64,000 bases of DNA from Epiperipatus broadwayi (GCA_028023455.1 JAQFVV010000072.1:2562501-2626500), one strand, 5' to 3'. Counted from the stretch's first letter, positions 46,650-57,668 are shown. Program-made: numbers and translations. The notes: a model not told the origin generated them from the sequence alone.

Positions 46650-47655
46650 AAATATTATGAAAGAGCATTTGATTCTATAAGCATTGCTTCAGTGTTTAAA
46701 TCATTAGACTATCAAGATATATACTCAGGATATTGTCATATTTTGATGAATATTTATCGAAATGGAACTGCAATGATTAGATTATATAATGATATTAAAA
46801 AGATTAACACTGAGAAGTGTATTCTTATAGTGATTCCATATCTCCAAAACATTTTACAGCATCTTAGTAAAAATTATTTTATGGATTAAAATGGGAAGCT
46901 AAGAGTAAAAGTAAATGGAGATGATTTAAGTCATCATCTATATTTTGCAGGTGATGTAGTTGTTTTTGCAAATAATGCTTCAAGCTTCAGGAAATGTTAC
47001 AAGAGTTATCGGATAAAGTAAGTAAGTAGGATTAAAGATAAATGATAGAAAGACTAAAGTAATATCTAATGAATTTTCTCAAAAGAAGAAAATAAAGATT
47101 AATAATAATGAGTTTGAAGAAGTTAACAACTACAAATACGTTGATCAGATTACTACTACAGATGGAAACATAATGGATAAAATTTATCATAGAATTAAAC
47201 TTAATCGGAATGGTTTTGGTAGAAGTAACTTAATATTAAAAAGAAATATGCCTATGTGTTTTGAAAAGAAAGATTTTTATTAAATGTGTTTTACCAGTTC
47301 TTACTTATGGATCTGAGATTTGGATACTTAACAAAAGAGAAATTCAGAGATTTCAGGCTATTAGGCCAAAAATGTTGTACATTAATGAGAGAACAAACAG
47401 ATGTTACTGACATTGTTGAAATAATTAAAAGACTATAATGGAACTGGGTTGGACATATTGGCAAAAGAGATGATAATAAATGGACAGCTGGGATCTTAAA
47501 TTGATTCCAAGAGATTATAAAGACTTAAAAATGGTCTAATGGATGGATGAAATGAAGTATGTTGGGGTGATGTGGAAAAGAGAGATTAGAGATTGAAAAA
47601 ACTGGATTAAACTTGGAAAAACATTTATTCTACAATGAATCAATAAAAATTAAAA
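46650..47655 (+). mobile_element. RTE-type LINE, RT palm to C terminus, longest copy
   Basis: Motif A is readable as YERAFDSI at 46,657-46,680, then an open frame 46,692-46,889 with IYRNGTAMIRLYNDI. Motif C reads YFAGDVVVFANNAS (GGT-GAT at 46,950-46,955), so the first catalytic Asp of the FADD box is replaced by Gly. Downstream are GLKINDRKTKVISNEF-, NNYKYVDQITTTDGNI-, LPVLTYGSEIWILNKREIQ- and DIVEIIKR-type segments, ending with the GHIGKRDDNK/IPRDYKD region near 47,450-47,530. These are typical RTE-like motifs in order. Frameshifts near 46,985 and 47,275 and several stops make it inactive. No endonuclease domain is present. Confidence 0.85.
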
Positions 47656-47659
47656 ATGA

Positions 47660-47920
47660 ATATACTGATGATGAAATAGAATTTAAGAGAAGAGATAAAC
47701 CTTTTTTCTCATGATAAATAATTGCCTTTGTTTTTGCAATTTGGTGAAAATTTATTAGACTGCCTATTGCTTATTTTGACTATTGTTATACTCTTTTAAA
47801 TTTAAAAGCTATTACAATAAAATTATTAGTCAATTTTAATCAAAGATGATAATTTTTGGAAATAGACCGTGAAAGTTACTATAGAATGTGGTCTAATTTT
47901 AGATGGAATTATGGGAATAT
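47660..47920. other. No gene seen
   Basis: AT-rich sequence between LINE remnant and fold-back. Confidence 0.4.
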
Positions 47921-47924
47921 GTAT

Positions 47925-48228
47925 ATACTTGAAGTAATGAGTTGGGGATATTTCCTTGTAATAACTAGAGAAAGATGTCCAACAATAGTCTTTCCAGGCA
48001 ACCACTTACTCTAGTAACCAACAATAGCATTTTGTCTGAATTTGTTTATAGAGACAAATTGTAGTTTCTTTTATTTCTGTATAAACTCAGATGCAAAACT
48101 ATTGTTGGCTATTAGAACAAGTGATTCAGTTTACAGATTTCAATTTTCACTGATTGTTACCTAGCAACATTACTATTGAACATATTTCTCTAGATATTAT
48201 ATGGTTAATTTCCAACTCATTCTTTTAT
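47925..48228. mobile_element. Fold-back element with X-box-like arms
   Basis: AATGAGTTGGGGATATTTCC at the left mirrors TTAATTTCCAACTCATTC at the right. CTAGAGAAAGATGTCCAACAATAG mirrors the TTGAACATATTTCTCTAG block, and GACAAATTGTAGTTTCTTTT is near the centre. TGCAAAACTATTGTTGGCTA mirrors AACCAACAATAGCATTTTG. The arms are imperfect and about 140 bases. The right arm carries GTTACC-T-AGCAAC at 48,156-48,168, a full RFX X-box match. Confidence 0.7.
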
Positions 48229-48940
48229 TTACACCTTAATTCATCCAAAAATTTATTAATTTGATATATACATAAAGATGGAATAACAATATTTATATAA
48301 AAAAAGATATAAATTGTGAAGCTGCAATATACATTCTATCAATATATATTTTGTAAACAAACAAAAAAACGTAAATAAACAAAAATAGAAACATTAAAAT
48401 TTGTAAAATTGATAAATTTTACAATATGATAGCAGCCATTTTTCCATTTATTCAGGTTACATGAAAGGACATTTTATGATTCACTTTTTTTTTAATTCCT
48501 TCTGCAGTGTGGTAATATATTTTATATAATAATATAATAATTTAAGAAAATTTGTATTTTTTTCAAACAATAAAATGAAAAACCCACCATTTAGTAGTAC
48601 AGTATAAAAAGAATTATGAAATGTTCTGCAATGGTGGTAGAATATTTAAAGTTTGAAGAGTTTAAACAGAAATTGGGATAGATTCCAAAGTCCATGTGGA
48701 TGCCAAAATATCAAACAAGAGAGAGGGCATAGTCAGGTGATAACAAGATTGTTATACTATTTCTGTTGGGGTAAAAAATGTTATTGACGAAAAAGGATAT
48801 TGGCTAGTACTTGTTTAATTATGATAAAAATTTAATATTTTGTTATTCATTTTATTTTAAAAAAATTAAAGACATCGTACGGGAAGTTTTTACTATTTTT
48901 ATTCTCTAAGTGAATACGATTGAAATAATATACATAGGGA
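48229..48940. other. AT-rich DNA, no gene seen
   Basis: No recognised element. Confidence 0.4.
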
Positions 48941-48944
48941 AATA

Positions 48945-49400
48945 CCCAGACTTTCAATCTCCCTTCAGCAATTTCACTCTATCTCACACAACTGATACAG
49001 ATGACCAAAAACATGTAAAAAGATAAATGATCTCCAATATACCTATTTTATGTTGAACCAGCATTCATCAGTTGATACAGATTATCATCTCTCACACATA
49101 TATGTAAAAGCAATGCTTGGTTTAGGCTCCAATCTACTCAACTGTACAACTCTTCAGTCATTCATACCATAAGAAATCTGATGATGGAGCATGTAAACCC
49201 CTTGTTGTTGCCAATATTATTGTCATGCCCATGTTGACCCCAAATAACTCTGACCCTCATGTATAGAACCTTGTCCATTGGATAGGCAGGATACAGACTG
49301 AATCTGTAATATTTGAAATACAAGTATAATTTATATACTTATAGTTTTGGTGTAATTATAAAGGAGTCAGGGTTCAAATTCCCTATAATTACAGCTAAAC
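48945..49400. mobile_element. Fold-back element FB2, left-arm-dominant copy
   Basis: Left end AAATACCCAGACTTTCAATC, then ACTCTATCTCACACAACTGA, AACCAGCATTCATCAGTTGA (inverse of the core, with TAAA in place of GAAA) and AGAAATCTGATGATGGAGCA. The central block ATGTTGACCCCAAATAACTC inverts the TGTGGTCAACATGGAT block of other copies. The right arm is reduced to GAGTCAGGGTTCAAATTCCC at 49,364-49,385. Confidence 0.75.
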
Positions 49401-49604
49401 TCCAAGTATATAAATTGTATTTGTATTTCGAATACTGTAGGGAAATTTATTATCATTATCATCATCATTATTATTATTACAATGCCTTATTATATGTAAC
49501 AGACCAAATTAATTACTTGAAACTGTTGCTATAAATAATTGATCTACTGTGTAGCTGTAATGTTTGATAACTAAAGCAATAAGAACATCAGATCATCTAC
49601 TTAA

Positions 49605-49935
49605 CTTTAAAATATCACATGATCACCATTTTTTATGCTTCCACAAGCTGTTAAAACAATAGCAAAAAGTTTTTCATAGCAATGCCACCTAGTACAAGTT
49701 CTAGCAATCAACAGATGCTAGAAAGCTACACATTATATTCAATGACCCAGGAGCATCGCTTCCAAATTTAAGGCTCCTCATTGATGAAATCCATAAGGTA
49801 GAAGCTAGTCTGGGGATATTGGATTGGAAGGCACTCAATAAGGATTCTTATACAAAACCTTATAGCATCTATTGATTACTAGAGCTTACACTAGGTGGCA
49901 ATATTGTGTGGAAAAATGTTTGCTGCTGTTTGATC
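49605..49935. mobile_element. Fold-back element FB1, diverged copy
   Basis: TCACATGATCACCATTTTTT and CAAGCTGTTAAAACAATAGC at the left. The inner arm GTAGAAGCTAGTCTGGGGAT with ATTGGATTGGAAGGCACTCA, and the right arm CTAGGTGGCAATATTGTGTG, mirror the left AGCAATGCCACCTAG. Confidence 0.75.
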
Positions 49936-50124
49936 AACTATTTATTGCAGTAATGATTCCAGGGTGGTTGATAGACATCTAAGATTATTCCATTACCATC
50001 AGTTTTATATGAAATCCACAAATATTATTATTGCATTTAAACAGCAATATAAAATAATGATTTATCATTCACAGTCTAATTTTATCCAATTATTAAATGC
50101 CAAGTAATAAAATTCTAATTCACT

Positions 50125-50285
50125 TTAGGTTGTAGTCAATCCCCCTCCCTGCAAATTTCAGTGTTACGTGCTGACATGGATAATATTTTCAAAATTGCCG
50201 TGCATGTGACAGACAATCTTTTGGATCGGCAAAACCATCGGATCCCCTTCTCTTCAAATTCCAGTGCTACGTGCTGATAAGTATA
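50125..50285. repeat. GC-richer duplicated block
   Basis: CCCCCTCCCTGCAAATTTCA with GTGTTACGTGCTGACATGGA recurs about 100 bases on as CCCCTTCTCTTCAAATTCCA with GTGCTACGTGCTGATAAGTA. It stands out from the AT-rich surroundings. The family is unknown. Confidence 0.65.
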
Positions 50286-50289
50286 GTGT

Positions 50290-51175
50290 AGTATCAGAGT
50301 AGTGTGAAAAAAAGTAAATAGTAAATCAGTTTGGTAACATTATATCTATTAGTTTTTGACTAGAAACAGCAACATCAGGCGATGTGTGGGGCCTAATCGA
50401 TGATAACCTCATTTTATTTGGCAATTAAACAAGCACAAAAAACATGACATTCATTTATTTTTAATTTTATTTATATTTATTTCTATACTTAGATTACTTT
50501 ATCTAATTTATTGTATTGAAATGAGATTTGGTCTTTCTATTGATGCAACTCATTAGAAAAATTTCACTTAACATTACCTCATCAAATTATAGAAATATGA
50601 CAGCAAGATCATAAGACAATGTTCATTAGCCTATTGGATGTGATGTTACATTTGCTATTATGAAACACACCCCAATTGGATTGTCATGTAAATTAAGTGA
50701 ACAGTATTAGTATTTTATGGAAAATGGGATCATGCTTTTTATTGGGAAGATATGGCTGAGGATAAGTTGTAATGGAGAAGTCTTTTATGCTGCAAAAATT
50801 CTGCAAAAGAAGCTGGAAGACATCACATAAGATCATATAAACTGAATGATGATTCAGCATATTTTACGTATAGACATATAAATTAATATGTATAGTCACC
50901 ACAAAATTCAACTATGGTGCATTAATTATTATTATTGCTAATAATAAATAATATATTGGATAATGAATGACTAATAAAAATTATTAATATTATTATTACT
51001 TGTTACTAATTTTCATATTTTGTGAGCCAACACTGGTAAAATATACCCATTTCAAAAAAATGGGTTATGCCAGTATTCAAATTTTAAATTAAGTGAATAC
51101 ATGAACTGTTAATTAAACATTGATTAGACACTAATATAAAGAAACATTTAATCACACAGTATAATATATGTCATG
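50290..51175. other. AT-rich DNA, no gene seen
   Basis: No recognised element. Confidence 0.4.
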
Positions 51176-51179
51176 ATTA

Positions 51180-51285
51180 TGATATAGTAAATATATTGAC
51201 AGCATGCTGGGCAATAGTACAGCTAAATATTAAAAAAAGACTATCTCTTTTGTATGTTTTATTTTACCAGATATTATTATTATTG
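51180..51285. repeat. Single arm of the 57.1-57.4-kb palindrome family
   Basis: GGCAATAGTACAGCTAAATATT, TGTATGTTTTATTTTACCAG and ATATT match the right arm at 57,299-57,365 (GGCAGTAATAAAGCTAAATA, GTGTATTTTCATTGTACCAG). Confidence 0.65.
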
Positions 51286-51559
51286 TGTCTTTCCATTTGT
51301 GTGTGTGAATCCTGGAATTTCATTATGGTGATTATTGCTATTGCTGATGTACTTGGTCATTTTGTTTGTGAGAGTTAAGAGAATCAAATATATACATAAA
51401 TTATAGTCGCTGACAATACCTTACCATTAGGTTGTTACTTTTTCCACTTAAGAACAAGAACAGTCATCAAAGCATTATGATAATAATTGATCACTATACC
51501 ATTAACTATATTTTGTAATGGAATTTATGGATATATTAAAAAACATTTTGTGACTTTAG

Positions 51560-51840
51560 ATTATATTTTAAAGAGTTGTGAATTGGAGTAGTTTGAAGCC
51601 TGTCCATTAAAGTATGAAGATTGGCTATCTTAATATAAAGCTGAGCACTGATTGTATATATGTGTGGAAATGGTAATCTGGACCAACTGATGAGTGCTGG
51701 TTTAGCATGAAATATGTATATTGGTGATTATTTATCTTTTCAACATGTGTGTGATCAGGTGGGTCAGCAATATGAGATGGCAAGGAGAGTTGAGGGTCAT
51801 GTAAAAGTCTGAGTTCGAATCCTGTACACATTTTATATGC
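51560..51840. mobile_element. Fold-back element FB2, right arm only
   Basis: AGCCTGTCCATTAAAGTATG, GAGCACTGATTGTATATATG, the intact core at 51,687-51,712, and the end GTCTGAGTTCGAATCC. GAGTTCGAATCC is a very good tRNA B-box match and faces outward. Confidence 0.85.
51687..51712 (+). ncRNA. Hammerhead-like core motif (FB2)
   Basis: CTGATGA + GTGCTGGTTTAGCAT + GAAA. The upstream strand ATATATGTGT (51,656-51,665) can pair over ten positions, with three G-U pairs, with the last A of GAAA plus TATGTATAT (51,712-51,721). Base 51,666 is G where a hammerhead needs A, C or U. CCAA before CTGATGA is not cleanly paired. Confidence 0.3.
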
Positions 51841-51994
51841 AGTTTTAAGCCTGTATAGTGTATTAACTTAATTCATTATTTTAGACTCATTCAATCATGT
51901 TTTCAGATATTACAGCAGCAAATAGACCCTCACAAAGTTTATATATTCTTGTTGTTTCCAGCAGGCGATCAATAAATCACAAAAAAAAAACCCA

Positions 51995-52245
51995 TCAAAA
52001 CATTACATGATTACCATTTCTTATGCTTCCATGAACTGTTAATAAAACTTGCAAACTCTTCAATTTAATAATGCCTTAGTGAAAGTCTTAATAATCAGTT
52101 GATGCAAGAAAGTTTGGGCATAAAATCCTTATCTAGTGCCTATTCATCCAATATCCTTACACTAGTTTGTAGCTTGTGGAAGGCCACTGCACCTATCTTA
52201 AGATATAATACAACCCCTTAACAACTATAAAACTGGAAGCTCAAG
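51995..52245. mobile_element. Fold-back element FB1, left-arm copy
   Basis: TTACATGATTACCATTTCTT, AACTCTTCAATTTAATAATG, GGCATAAAATCCTTATCTAG and CATCCAATATCCTTACACTA follow FB1 order; the right arm is missing or lies in the next entry. Confidence 0.65.
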
Positions 52246-52249
52246 GAGA

Positions 52250-52755
52250 AAACATAATATTCTCATCACTTGTATGGTCGTATATATCTGAACTCAGTTC
52301 AGCAATCACCATTATCCTATAGTCAAGATTGGTATAAAAACATCAAAATATCACATGATTACCATTTCTTCTGCTCACACAAGCTATTGATAACACTAGC
52401 AAACTCTTCATGTATAGATGCTAAACCGGTTTCAGATCTATATGACTATACAAGCAAATGAGCTTGGATTGAAAACATTATTGTGTTTCCATCTTAAACT
52501 CCTAGTTTCATAGTTAACAAAATAGGTAAAAGATGGCTGCTAGAGGGTTGCATTAAATCCCAAGGTCTGGGTGCAGTGCTCACAAATCTAAAGCTTCTTA
52601 TCGATGAAAGTGACAAGCTATAAACTAATCTGGGGATATTCGATGATTAGACACCAAATAGGGATTTTATGCAAAACCTTCTTGCATACACTGATTACTC
52701 TGGCTTGCACTGGGTAGCACCACTATGTGGAGAGTTTTCTAGCATTATAAACCAC
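52250..52755. mobile_element. Fold-back element FB1, inner segment plus right arm
   Basis: ATCTGAACTCAGTTCAGCA also occurs at 44,660. TCACATGATTACCATTTCTT restarts the outer flank, and the right arm runs TAATCTGGGGATATTCGATG, AATAGGGATTTTATGCAAAA and CACTGGGTAGCACCACTATG to 52,735. With the preceding entry this resembles the complex copy at 44.3-44.9 kb. Confidence 0.65.
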
Positions 52756-52759
52756 AAAA

Positions 52760-53285
52760 TAATTGGTGGACTTGTTTAGCACAACTGTATGATATCCAAT
52801 GATTGATTGCACATTTGGAAATGTCTCTTTGAATGAAGAGAAAGACTTTATTGCCACCATTCTTGCATTATGAATTTTGTTATGCTACAATAATTGTATT
52901 GATGGTAGAAGTAATGGGTGGCTACTATTGGATAATGAATACGCATACTTCGCTACTCTTGATTTCACTTTCTTTTAATAGGAGACTCTTTGAAATCACA
53001 AAATCTCTTCTTTTGAATATTGATATATTTACACATTAAAAAATCTATAATAGGTTATAGTATAAGTAAAAGAAAATTTGAATGTACTATGAAAAATTGA
53101 GTATTAATTTTCTCTTCACTAGTATGTCTTTCTTTTGCATACTATGAGTGTACATTTTACAAAGTGGTTTTAATTTCTTTTCTTAATTTAGCCGAGTTCA
53201 TTTTCAGTAAAAAAGTAAAAAAAAAAAACTATTCTGTAAAGCATACATACATAAAAGAATATGAAAAATAGAGGAAAAAATCTAC
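52760..53285. other. AT-rich DNA, no gene seen
   Basis: The open frame 52,833-53,039 has no recognised motif. Confidence 0.4.
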
Positions 53286-53289
53286 AAAA

Positions 53290-53995
53290 TGTGATGATCT
53301 CAGACTTCGATATGACTTTCAACCTTCCAAGCTATCTCATACCACTAATACACTTGATCACACACATGTCAAAAAGATAAATAATCACCAATATATGTAT
53401 TTTGTGCTAAACCAACACTCATCAGTTGTTCCAGATTATCATCTCCACACATATATACAATCAACACTTAGTTAAACACCCTATATATTACATATATAAG
53501 TGCAGGTATGAAAAAGCCTGTACTGTAGGGAACAAAATTATATTTCAAAATAAAGTGCTGTAAGGTCTTCCCACCCCTTGTATAGGTATGTAAATGGATT
53601 ATGTCCTATATATGAGGGGTCAGAGTGACATGTGGTCAACATGGATAGGATGAGAAGGTTGGCACTAAGATGGGCTTTGAGCATTCCATCATCAGATTTT
53701 CAATGAAATGGATGTCTGAAGAGTTGTGTGGTGGAATGGTTTTGAAGCCTGTCCATTAAAGTATGAAGATTGGCTATCTTAATATAAGCTGAGCTTTGAT
53801 TGTATATATGTGTGGAGATGATAATCTGGACCAACTGACGAGTGTTTGTTTAGTGTGAAATACATATATTGGTGATTATTTATCTTTTCAACATGTGTGT
53901 GATCAAGTATATCAGTGGTATGAGATAGCATGGGTGGTTGAGGGTCATGTGGAAGTCTGAGTTCAAACCCCCTATATATTACATATATAAGTGTA
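53290..53995. mobile_element. Fold-back element FB2, two-armed copy
   Basis: The left arm (53,300-53,490) is the inverse of the right arm (53,740-53,965): ACCAACACTCATCAGTTGTT pairs with CCAACTGACGAGTGTTTG, and CACACATATATACAATCAAC with TTGATTGTATATATGTGTGG (core TGATTGTATATATGTGTG). CACCCTATATATTACATATA with AAGTGCAGGTATGAAAAAGC occurs beyond the left arm and again after the right arm (53,971-54,020), a direct repeat of more than 60 bases. The core at 53,835-53,860 reads CTGACGA...GAAA, still within CUGANGA. Confidence 0.8.
53835..53860 (+). ncRNA. Hammerhead-like core motif (FB2), CTGACGA variant
   Basis: CTGACGA + GTGTTTGTTTAGTGT + GAAA, then TACATATAT, which pairs with the upstream ATATATGTGT (53,801-53,810 region) over ten positions with one G-U pair. 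The stem II is weaker here. Confidence 0.25.
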
Positions 53996-54438
53996 TCTAT
54001 GAAAAAGCCTGCACTGTAGGAAAAAAAAATCATATTTCAAAATATGATGATGCATCTTTTTTAGTTTCACAAATAATGGTTCCATTTATCCTGATAAACA
54101 ATTTTTACAATATATCTTAATGGAATAAAATTCCATGAAAATGCAAAGATATCTATTGGTGGTTGATCTCTCATTTTCAGGTAGCACTTAATAAACCAGA
54201 GTGTGAAAAAGAGTGAAAATGTTGATTATTTGGAAAAAAAGTTTTTGTGTATGTATCATTGAGACTAGTGAGGATTTGTGCATGAGAAAAAGTAATGTCA
54301 GTAATAAGAATGTGGTATGTTTGAAGAGAAGTTCTAATAGGAAAGGTTTAATGGTCCTTTCATCTCTGTGACATAGGACTCTTAAGGAATTTCTATTCAT
54401 GAAATAAATAGGGAAAAAAGAATTGATGGGAGGGCTTT

Positions 54439-54519
54439 TTTTTTTCCATATGTCATAGCATTTGCCAGGAGGCGAACCCACAACCGTCTGCAATCAATTC
54501 CCGGCTAACAACACTTGAC
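54439..54519 (-). mobile_element. tRNA-derived SINE, GCATTGG family, minus strand, 18-bp TSD
   Basis: Flanked by AATTGATGGGAGGGCTTT at 54,421-54,438 and 54,520-54,537, a perfect 18-bp duplication. The minus strand ends with GCTATGACATATGG plus A run and has B box GGGTTCGCCTCC. The 5' tRNA part is shortened (A box missing or altered), typical of a 5'-truncated copy. Confidence 0.88.
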
Positions 54520-54539
54520 AATTGATGGGAGGGCTTTGA

Positions 54540-55715
54540 TGTTAACTTTAGGTAAAAACTATTAATATTGAGGCAATACCAATACCTGATCTTTCTACCA
54601 ATGTTGTTGAATAATAGATATTATTAAATGCTATTTGATGTATTATTTTTTGTTTTCCAGCTCATATGTTCCCCAATCTAATCTTGCTTAGGAATAGATT
54701 GGGAGAGGTAGCCATGTGCTTAACAAGGAGATTAATTAATGTTTTGACTTAATTATTGTTAATATTTTGTCTTAATTGTTATTAATTTGTGATTAGATGT
54801 GTGAAGATAGAAAAGCAGTAAATAAAATAATGGACACTAGATGGCAATGTGATAAAACCCATTAATGCTATGCACACATGAAAGTCCTAAAAATACGTAA
54901 GTCCATTCGCTGTATATACTTTAAAGATGTACCCGTCTCCCTCATTCCCACTAAGTTTACCATTCATCTTTTTACCTAATCATTTGAGATTTTGAAAGAA
55001 TCGCAAAAAAAAAAAAAAAATCAAATCTTAATCAAGTGATCAATATACTTTTAAAGTTACTTCTAAACTAGATCAAAGATTCAATTATGAAGTAAAATCG
55101 ATATTTTTTAGGAATCAATTTTTTTCAATTGTATGACCTATTCTAGAAGATAAAAAAAAAAGTTAAAAAATATTAGTTATAACATCATAAAGAAATATAA
55201 TTTGAAGAATATATAGATTTTATATTCTTTTTATATCAAAAATCTCTGATTCGTATTTTTATCTTCAGTCAAAAACTGGACAGAATAATTAGATATTACA
55301 GCGATCAATCAATTTTTAGACTTCAGTTTTGAATTTCATTTATATATGAGCGCATAATTTCTTTCCCTGACATTATATTTATCTTTCCGTTATTTGACAT
55401 CACCAAACTCTTTTATTGTATTTTTATTTAATCAAGTTCTCTTTATAATACATATAATAATAATTGAATGTTTTATTTTATTTTATTAAATGAAATCTTT
55501 AAAATTTAAAACAATTCGTAGTTTTGTAGTGATTATTTTTTAAGATAATACGTCTATGGCTGTGTCATATAGATAATTTCATCATATAATAACTTTAATT
55601 CTAAATGTTTGGTCTCACCTCCATTTTCACATTTTACAGGACAATTTGCATAATACTTCTCACATTAAAATTTTTAATAGTTCTTTTCTCATCCTAAACT
55701 CCACCTATTCTCCAG
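54540..55715. other. AT-rich DNA, no gene seen
   Basis: A CCCCAATCTAAT...AATAGATTGGGA hairpin lies at 54,670-54,703, and CACTAGATGGCAATG at 54,837. No gene recognised. Confidence 0.4.
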
Positions 55716-55719
55716 TATA

Positions 55720-56300
55720 AATTTTCCACCAATCTTTCTCATTATATATGTATTTCACAAATACATTCACTTATCAAATAAACTAGTAATATCAACCACC
55801 TATACCTCTATGTCTGTATAACAACCCTATGTTTTTTAATTACATCATTCTTTAGCAGGGTGTAGATTGGTTTCTATTGACTTTTAACAGCTTGTGGAGA
55901 AATGAATAATCCATGCAATCCTAGTTCAAACTTCATCATATTGCAAAAGTTTTAGATCATCTGTTCTCCCTATATATGCACTTTGTGAACAACCATTGAC
56001 CCTATGGTGAGCTAGAAACATTCAACAAACATTTTGTTCAACATTTTTTATTACATCAGTTTCTCATAAGATAGTGACCTATTTCTATTCAAACTTTTAA
56101 TATTTTGTAAAAGGATAAACATTTTATGTGCTAAAGATATATTCTTAACTTTTATTAATTTTTGTCAGTATACTCCTCTGTCCCAAAATTCATCATGTTG
56201 CAACTAACCATCACAGAAATATTTCAGACCACTTTTTTCTCACTATACATGTATTTCATAATCAGGCTTCAGTTGTCAGAAAGATCTAAGAAGCACGTTG
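55720..56300. repeat. Degenerate tandem repeat, three units of about 230-275 bp
   Basis: CTCATTATATATGTATTTCA (55,738), CTCCCTATATATGCACTTTG (55,966) and CTCACTATACATGTATTTCA (56,239) mark successive units. TTACATCATTCTTTAGCAGG and TTACATCAGTTTCTCATAAG, each followed by TTTCTATT...ACTTTTAA, mark a second shared block. A related piece occurs at 8,095-8,150 (GGTTTCTATTCACTTTTAAT). Confidence 0.55.
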
Positions 56301-57125
56301 CCAAGCTGATATTTATCCATTATTCCATTCTTTCCCAAGATAAAACTGATATTTCTTTTCACTTTTAGCTCATTATGAAAAGGTTATACTATAGAGATAT
56401 TTTCAAATTTTATTTAAAAATATTTTGAATATGTTATAATTTATTCAAACAATTAAAATGAATATATGTAATAGAAAGAAAACAAATCAATTTCCATGAG
56501 CTATCAAATGTAAATATATACACTCCGTTTTTAAAATCAAAAAACTAAGAATAAGATTTGGTTTTCTGACAGCTCACAAAAATTGGTCTGTTTCCTTTGT
56601 ATGACATATAGGTATTGTACTATGTTTATTAAATACTTAATATATATATATATTACTAATAAAAACAGATTAAGTCGAATTGTTTTAATATCTTTATAAA
56701 AAGCTGTTATGGATACTTTGGCCCTGCTGTGGGCTATTTGGAGATTGTTTTACTTTTTTCTATGATAATCATAGCACATACTGATAATAATTCCCATGAA
56801 ACACACTAACTTAAAAAAAGAATTAATGAATCCAAGAGGCTTTGAAAATCCATAATAAAACTACTGTTAAAAAAACCCATGGGTTCATTGCTTGAAAATT
56901 CATGTGAATTTTAAGCAAGAGAAGTGATTTTAATAGAACCACAAACTAGATTCTTGAACATTAGATTCTGACTCTCTACAGTTGCACGAAACTATTCAGA
57001 ATAATATTATTATAGTTTCGGAAAAACAATAGGGAGAAAAATGCAATTATGTGAAACAATTCACTTCATTATATATATATATAATAATAATAATAATATA
57101 TATATATCTGTATTCAATTGTTACT
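56301..57125. other. AT-rich DNA, no gene seen
   Basis: Includes TA/TAA microsatellites at 57,071-57,108. No gene recognised. Confidence 0.4.
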
Positions 57126-57144
57126 AATTTTCTTCTTTTCTGAA

Positions 57145-57368
57145 TGAACGTAATATCTGGTAAAATGAAAATACACACAGAAAAGATAGTTTTTTTAAAT
57201 AATATTTAGCTTTGTTACAGCTAGCATGCTTTCAATATATTTTTACTATATCATATTCATGGCATATAATGGTGGGATTATATATTGAAAGTATGTTAGG
57301 CAGTAATAAAGCTAAATATTATTGAAAATCTACCTTTCTGTGTGTATTTTCATTGTACCAGATATTTC
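57145..57368. repeat. Palindrome with about 95-bp arms
   Basis: ATATCTGGTAAAATGAAAAT pairs with ATTTTCATTGTACCAGATAT, AATAATATTTAGCTTT with AAAGCTAAATATTATT, and GCATGCTTTCAATATAT with ATATATTGAAAGTATGT. The 51,180-51,285 sequence is a further single arm of the same family. Confidence 0.85.
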
Positions 57369-57597
57369 TGTATTAAATACTACATATTTGTGTGTGTGCG
57401 TACATGTGTGTCTAAACATATAGGTTGTGATAAATATCTGACACCATAAAAATGTATTATAAATATGTTCATTATTTTTTGTTCTAAAGTAACATACTGT
57501 GGCTTTTTAAAATACTGAATAATTGATTGATTGAGATGTCATGTGACATTCAGCATAATCTGAGCCATGTAATATGTGACATTCGATGTCTAAAAGT

Positions 57598-57668
57598 GCC
57601 AGATTGGGTTTCAATCCAGAAATCTTCAGTCCTTGAGTCTGTTATTCTACTATATTAAATTGCAATAC
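57598..57668 (-). mobile_element. tRNA-relic-like sequence (minus strand)
   Basis: Minus strand: TATAGTAGAATAACAGACTC, then AAGATTTCTGGATTGAAACC (B-box GGATTGAAACC). Resembles a tRNA-derived SINE head; no acceptor stem. Confidence 0.4.

Noticed and set aside
53779-54033. 84-residue minus-strand open frame, with similar frames at 51,625 and 36,368
   Set aside because: They resemble one another only because they translate the FB2 arm; no evidence of a protein.
54188-54493. 101-residue minus-strand open frame
   Set aside because: It begins inside a SINE and continues through AT-rich sequence; no family features.
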